From: Candidatus Soleaferrea massiliensis AP7
GTDB lineage: Bacteria; Bacillota; Clostridia; Oscillospirales; Ruminococcaceae
DNA length: 64,000 nucleotides
Assembly (NCBI RefSeq): GCF_000820765.1
Contig: NZ_CCYH01000036.1
Location: forward strand, 62,001-126,000
Direction: 5' to 3'
The notes beneath the pieces are model-generated. The model saw only the letters and a list, made by a program, of their open reading frames with translations, did no database searches and was not told the origin of the DNA. Every line of letters starts with the position of its first letter. Positions within the stretch are counted from its first letter, which is position 1. A program made the translations under genes and the position numbers. Below, one piece after another: positions 61,300-64,000 of this stretch.

Positions 61300-63030
61300 A
61301 TGAGAAAACTGGCTCGTTACTTAAAGCCCTATATTGGCTTCATCCTGCTGATCTTCGGCCTTTTGTTCGTCCAGGCAATGACAGACCTGTCACTGCCGGA
61401 CTACATGTCGGACATCGTCAACAACGGCATCGTAAACGGCGACACCGGCTATATCCTGGCCAAGGGCTCCGTCATGCTGCTGTTCGCGCTCATCAGCGCG
61501 GCAAGCTCGATCGCGGTCGGCTTCTTCGCGGCCAGAATCGCGGCCGGATTCTCGCGCAATGTGCGCGCGGATCTCTTCACCAAGGTGGAGGGCTTCTCAA
61601 ACGCCGAGTTTGACAAGTTCTCGACCGCTTCCCTGATCACCCGCACCACCAACGACATCCAGCAGATTCAGATGTTTATCGTCATGATGCTGCGCATCGT
61701 GTTCTATGCGCCGATCACCGGCATCGGCGGCATCATCAAGGCGCTTGGAAAAAGCACCTCGATGTCCTGGATCATCGCCGTTGCGGTCATCGTTCTGCTC
61801 TCGGTCATCCTGCTGACCTTCTCGATCGTCATGCCGAAGTTCAAGCTGGTACAGAAGCTGATCGATAAATTAAACCTCGTCACCCGTGAAAGCCTGACCG
61901 GCATGATGGTCATCCGCGCGTTCAACACCCAGAAGGTCGAGGAGGAGAAATTCGACAAGGCCAATCTGGACCTCACCAAAACCAACCGCTTCGTCAACCG
62001 CACGATGTCGCTGCTGATGCCGGTTATGATGCTGATCATGAACGGCATCTCGCTGCTGGTCATCTGGGTCGGCGCGCATATGGTCGGCGAGGGCGCCATT
62101 GAAATAGGCAACATGATGGCCTTTATGCAGTATACGATGCAGATCATCATGGCGTTCCTGATGGTCTCGATGGTCTTTGTCCTGATGCCGCGCGCATCGG
62201 TATCCGCGCTGCGTATCAGCGAGGTGCTTTCCACCAAGCCGTCGATCAACGACCCGGAAAAGGCCGACGATTTCAAAGGCGACCGCAGAGGCTACGTTGA
62301 ATTCAAAAACGTCAGCTTCCGTTATCCAAACGCGGAGGAGGACGCGCTGCACGACATCAGCTTTACGGCAAAGCCGGGACAGACGACGGCCTTTATCGGC
62401 TCGACAGGCTCCGGCAAAACCACCCTGATCAATCTGATCCCGCGTTTTTACGACGTCACCGAGGGCGAGGTCCTTGTAAACGGCACCGACGTGCGTCAGG
62501 TTTCCCAGCATGACCTGCACGACGTCATCGGCTATGTCCCGCAGAAGGGCACGCTCTTCTCCGGCACCATCGGCTCCAATCTGCGTTACGCCAAGGAGGA
62601 CGCGACCGATGAAGAGCTGCAGAAGGCCGCCTCCATCGCGCAGGCAACCGAGTTCATCGACCAGAAGCCCGACCGGTACGATTCCCCGATCTCACAGGGC
62701 GGATCGAACGTTTCCGGCGGCCAGAAGCAGCGCCTTTCGATCGCGCGCGCACTGGTCAAACGGCCGCCGATCTACATCTTTGACGACAGCTTCTCCGCGC
62801 TCGACTTCAAGACCGACGCCGCGCTGCGCAAAGCGCTGCAGCAGGAAACCGACAACGCGACCGTCCTGCTGGTCGGCCAGCGCATCAGCAGCATCATGCA
62901 CGCCGAGCAGATCATCGTGCTGGACGAAGGCCGGATCGTCGGCATCGGCACCCATCAGGAGCTGATGAAAAACTGCGAGGTTTACCGTGAGATCGCGCTG
63001 TCGCAGCTGTCGAAGGAGGAATTGGCATGA
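61300..63030 (+). CDS. ABC exporter half-transporter, degenerate-site subunit
   Basis: A 576-residue type IV ABC exporter: six-helix membrane domain (about 1-320) and an ATPase domain with GSTGSGKTT (Walker A), NVSGGQKQRLSIARAL (signature) and IYIFDDSFSALD (Walker B). The catalytic Glu after Walker B is Asp-Ser, and the H-loop histidine is Gln (LLVGQRISSI). These changes mark the degenerate half of heterodimeric multidrug exporters such as BmrCD or TM287/288. It overlaps the second half-transporter by four bases (ATGA). AGAAAGGA before the ATG. Confidence 0.94.
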   Translation: MRKLARYLKPYIGFILLIFGLLFVQAMTDLSLPDYMSDIVNNGIVNGDTGYILAKGSVMLLFALISAASSIAVGFFAARIAAGFSRNVRADLFTKVEGFSNAEFDKFSTASLITRTTNDIQQIQMFIVMMLRIVFYAPITGIGGIIKALGKSTSMSWIIAVAVIVLLSVILLTFSIVMPKFKLVQKLIDKLNLVTRESLTGMMVIRAFNTQKVEEEKFDKANLDLTKTNRFVNRTMSLLMPVMMLIMNGISLLVIWVGAHMVGEGAIEIGNMMAFMQYTMQIIMAFLMVSMVFVLMPRASVSALRISEVLSTKPSINDPEKADDFKGDRRGYVEFKNVSFRYPNAEEDALHDISFTAKPGQTTAFIGSTGSGKTTLINLIPRFYDVTEGEVLVNGTDVRQVSQHDLHDVIGYVPQKGTLFSGTIGSNLRYAKEDATDEELQKAASIAQATEFIDQKPDRYDSPISQGGSNVSGGQKQRLSIARALVKRPPIYIFDDSFSALDFKTDAALRKALQQETDNATVLLVGQRISSIMHAEQIIVLDEGRIVGIGTHQELMKNCEVYREIALSQLSKEELA

Positions 63031-64000
63031 GTGAGAACAGACGTCCGATGAGAGGTCCGGGCGGCGGCCCGATGCACAGCATGCACGGCGGCGAAAAGGC
63101 CAAGGACTTCAGCGGCACCATCCGCAAGCTTTTACGATATATGAAACCCTACCGCATCGCGATCATCGTGGTTTTCATCTTCGCGATCATCAGCACGGTC
63201 TTCGCGATTGTCGGCCCGAAAGTCCTCGGTGAAGCGACCAACAAGGTGGCCGAAGGCTACATCAATATGACCGTCTATGACAACGTACACGACAAGCTGC
63301 CCGAGGAGCTTCTGGATGTTCTGCCGAAGGACACCACGCTTGGAACGCTTCAGGAAAATATCGAGAACCTGCCGGTCAAAAAGCTGCTCGGGGACTCCCC
63401 GGCATCCGCGCAGATTCCGGATACCCTGATTCTGCGGGACCTGATCGACAATCCCGACATCGCGGGCCAGGTGACCGCGATGTCGCCGGACGCGGCAAAG
63501 GGGATCGAACAGATCAAGGAAGGCCTCGACAAGGTCAGCGAGATGAACGCCGGTTCCGACGCGCAGCACAGCAACAACGCGACCGAAATCTCCGAACAGG
63601 CCAAGAATGTCAGCCTGTTTGAGCGTCCCGGCATCGATTTCGGCGCCATCGGCCAGATTGCGCTGTTCCTGCTGTTCATCTACATCGTCAGCGCCGCCTT
63701 TTCCTATCTGCAGGGATTCATCATGGCCGGCGTGTCGACGAACATCACCTACAACCTGCGCAAGGACATCGCGGAAAAGATCAATAAAATGCCGCTGAAA
63801 TACTTCGACCGCAAGACGCACGGGGAGGTGCTCAGCCGGGTTACAAACGACATCGATACGGTCAACACGACGCTGAACCAGAGCCTGACCCAGATGATCA
63901 CAGCCATCACGACGCTCATCGGCATCCTGGTCATGATGATCTCCATCAGCGTCCCGATGACGCTGGTCGCGCTGATCATCGTCCCACTGTCGTTCATCCT
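63027..64000 (+). CDS. ABC exporter half-transporter, second subunit (3' truncated by window)
   Basis: The frame is open from ATG 63027 to the end of the window (324 codons). After a Gly/Met-rich N-terminus (RRPMRGPGGGPMHSMHGGEK) comes a membrane helix (YRIAIIVVFIFAIISTVFAI), then an extended extracytoplasmic insert of about 130 residues (TVYDNVHDKLPEELLDV and onward) before helix 2 (ALFLLFIYIVSAAFSYLQGF) and the conserved MPLKYFDRKTHGEVLSRVTND. Such an insert is typical of this clostridial heterodimer partner, which should hold the functional ATPase site. The ATPase domain lies beyond the window. Confidence 0.9.
   Translation, partial: MSENRRPMRGPGGGPMHSMHGGEKAKDFSGTIRKLLRYMKPYRIAIIVVFIFAIISTVFAIVGPKVLGEATNKVAEGYINMTVYDNVHDKLPEELLDVLPKDTTLGTLQENIENLPVKKLLGDSPASAQIPDTLILRDLIDNPDIAGQVTAMSPDAAKGIEQIKEGLDKVSEMNAGSDAQHSNNATEISEQAKNVSLFERPGIDFGAIGQIALFLLFIYIVSAAFSYLQGFIMAGVSTNITYNLRKDIAEKINKMPLKYFDRKTHGEVLSRVTNDIDTVNTTLNQSLTQMITAITTLIGILVMMISISVPMTLVALIIVPLSFI

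Overview
The window looks like the chromosome of an endospore-forming, fairly GC-rich member of the Clostridia. Gene order and protein style suggest the Oscillospirales (Ruminococcaceae-like); this placement is inference. The evidence for sporulation is SpoVM, SpoIVA, YunB, SpmA, SpmB and a SPOCS/LysM protein, all in one 64 kb stretch. The evidence for a Firmicute is the priA-def-fmt-peptidase-rsmB-rlmN-stp-prkC-rsgA-thiN order, an AbrB/SpoVT-type regulator, CoaX and a T-box-like leader. I found no tRNA, rRNA, CRISPR array, insertion sequence or phage gene.

Layout. 1-11.2 kb (+): translation and cell-wall signalling cluster from the priA 3' end to thiN. It ends in a small sporulation operon, a 52-residue membrane protein followed by spoVM, with a SigE-like promoter. 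11.4-12.9 kb (-): an ECF sigma/anti-sigma pair. 13.0-13.4 kb: a structured intergenic repeat. 13.4-16.9 kb (-): metG, tatD and a TatD-linked radical SAM protein. 17.5-18.8 kb (+): an SPFH protein and a ribbon-helix-helix protein. 18.9-25.8 kb (-): a PASTA pseudokinase, a relic of a second copy, ligA, yunB, spmB and spmA. 26.1 kb (+): an AbrB-like regulator. 27.1-32.2 kb (+): sbcD, sbcC and a patatin-like phospholipase. 32.4-35.7 kb (-): spoIVA and the SPOCS/LysM gene. 35.9-38.7 kb (+): a THUMP RNA methyltransferase and a second ECF module with the anti-sigma gene first. 38.8-40.9 kb (-): a lipoprotein and coaX. 41-54.5 kb (-): a surface polysaccharide locus with two aminotransferases, an initiating sugar transferase, a fused double glycosyltransferase, polymerase, flippase, Gfo/Idh dehydrogenase, hexapeptide acyltransferase and membrane-bound nucleotide-sugar dehydratase. 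54.7-60.4 kb (-): a GNAT, an acyl-CoA synthetase-like enzyme with an XRE/cupin regulator behind a T-box-like leader, and a lipoprotein. 60.7-64 kb (+): a MarR regulator and a heterodimeric ABC exporter whose second gene runs off the window.

How the parts fit. Stp and PrkC form a phosphatase/kinase pair sensing the cell wall. SpoVM and SpoIVA, 21 kb apart, are the two partners that start spore coat assembly on the forespore membrane. The polysaccharide genes cover amino-sugar synthesis, lipid-linked initiation, chain extension, export and polymerisation. MarR probably represses the ABC exporter through a 9-bp inverted repeat next to a near-perfect sigma-A promoter.

Most unusual signals: two distant copies of a multi-hairpin intergenic repeat whose stems differ by compensatory changes; a recurring pattern in which the 3' end of a gene plus its downstream sequence is duplicated in tandem (rlmN, metG, the patatin gene, perhaps def), alongside other degenerate intergenic arrays; a PASTA pseudokinase next to an inverted relic of a homologue; a two-glycosyltransferase fusion joined by 13-residue repeats; and a T-box-like leader upstream of a regulator/acyl-CoA synthetase operon.
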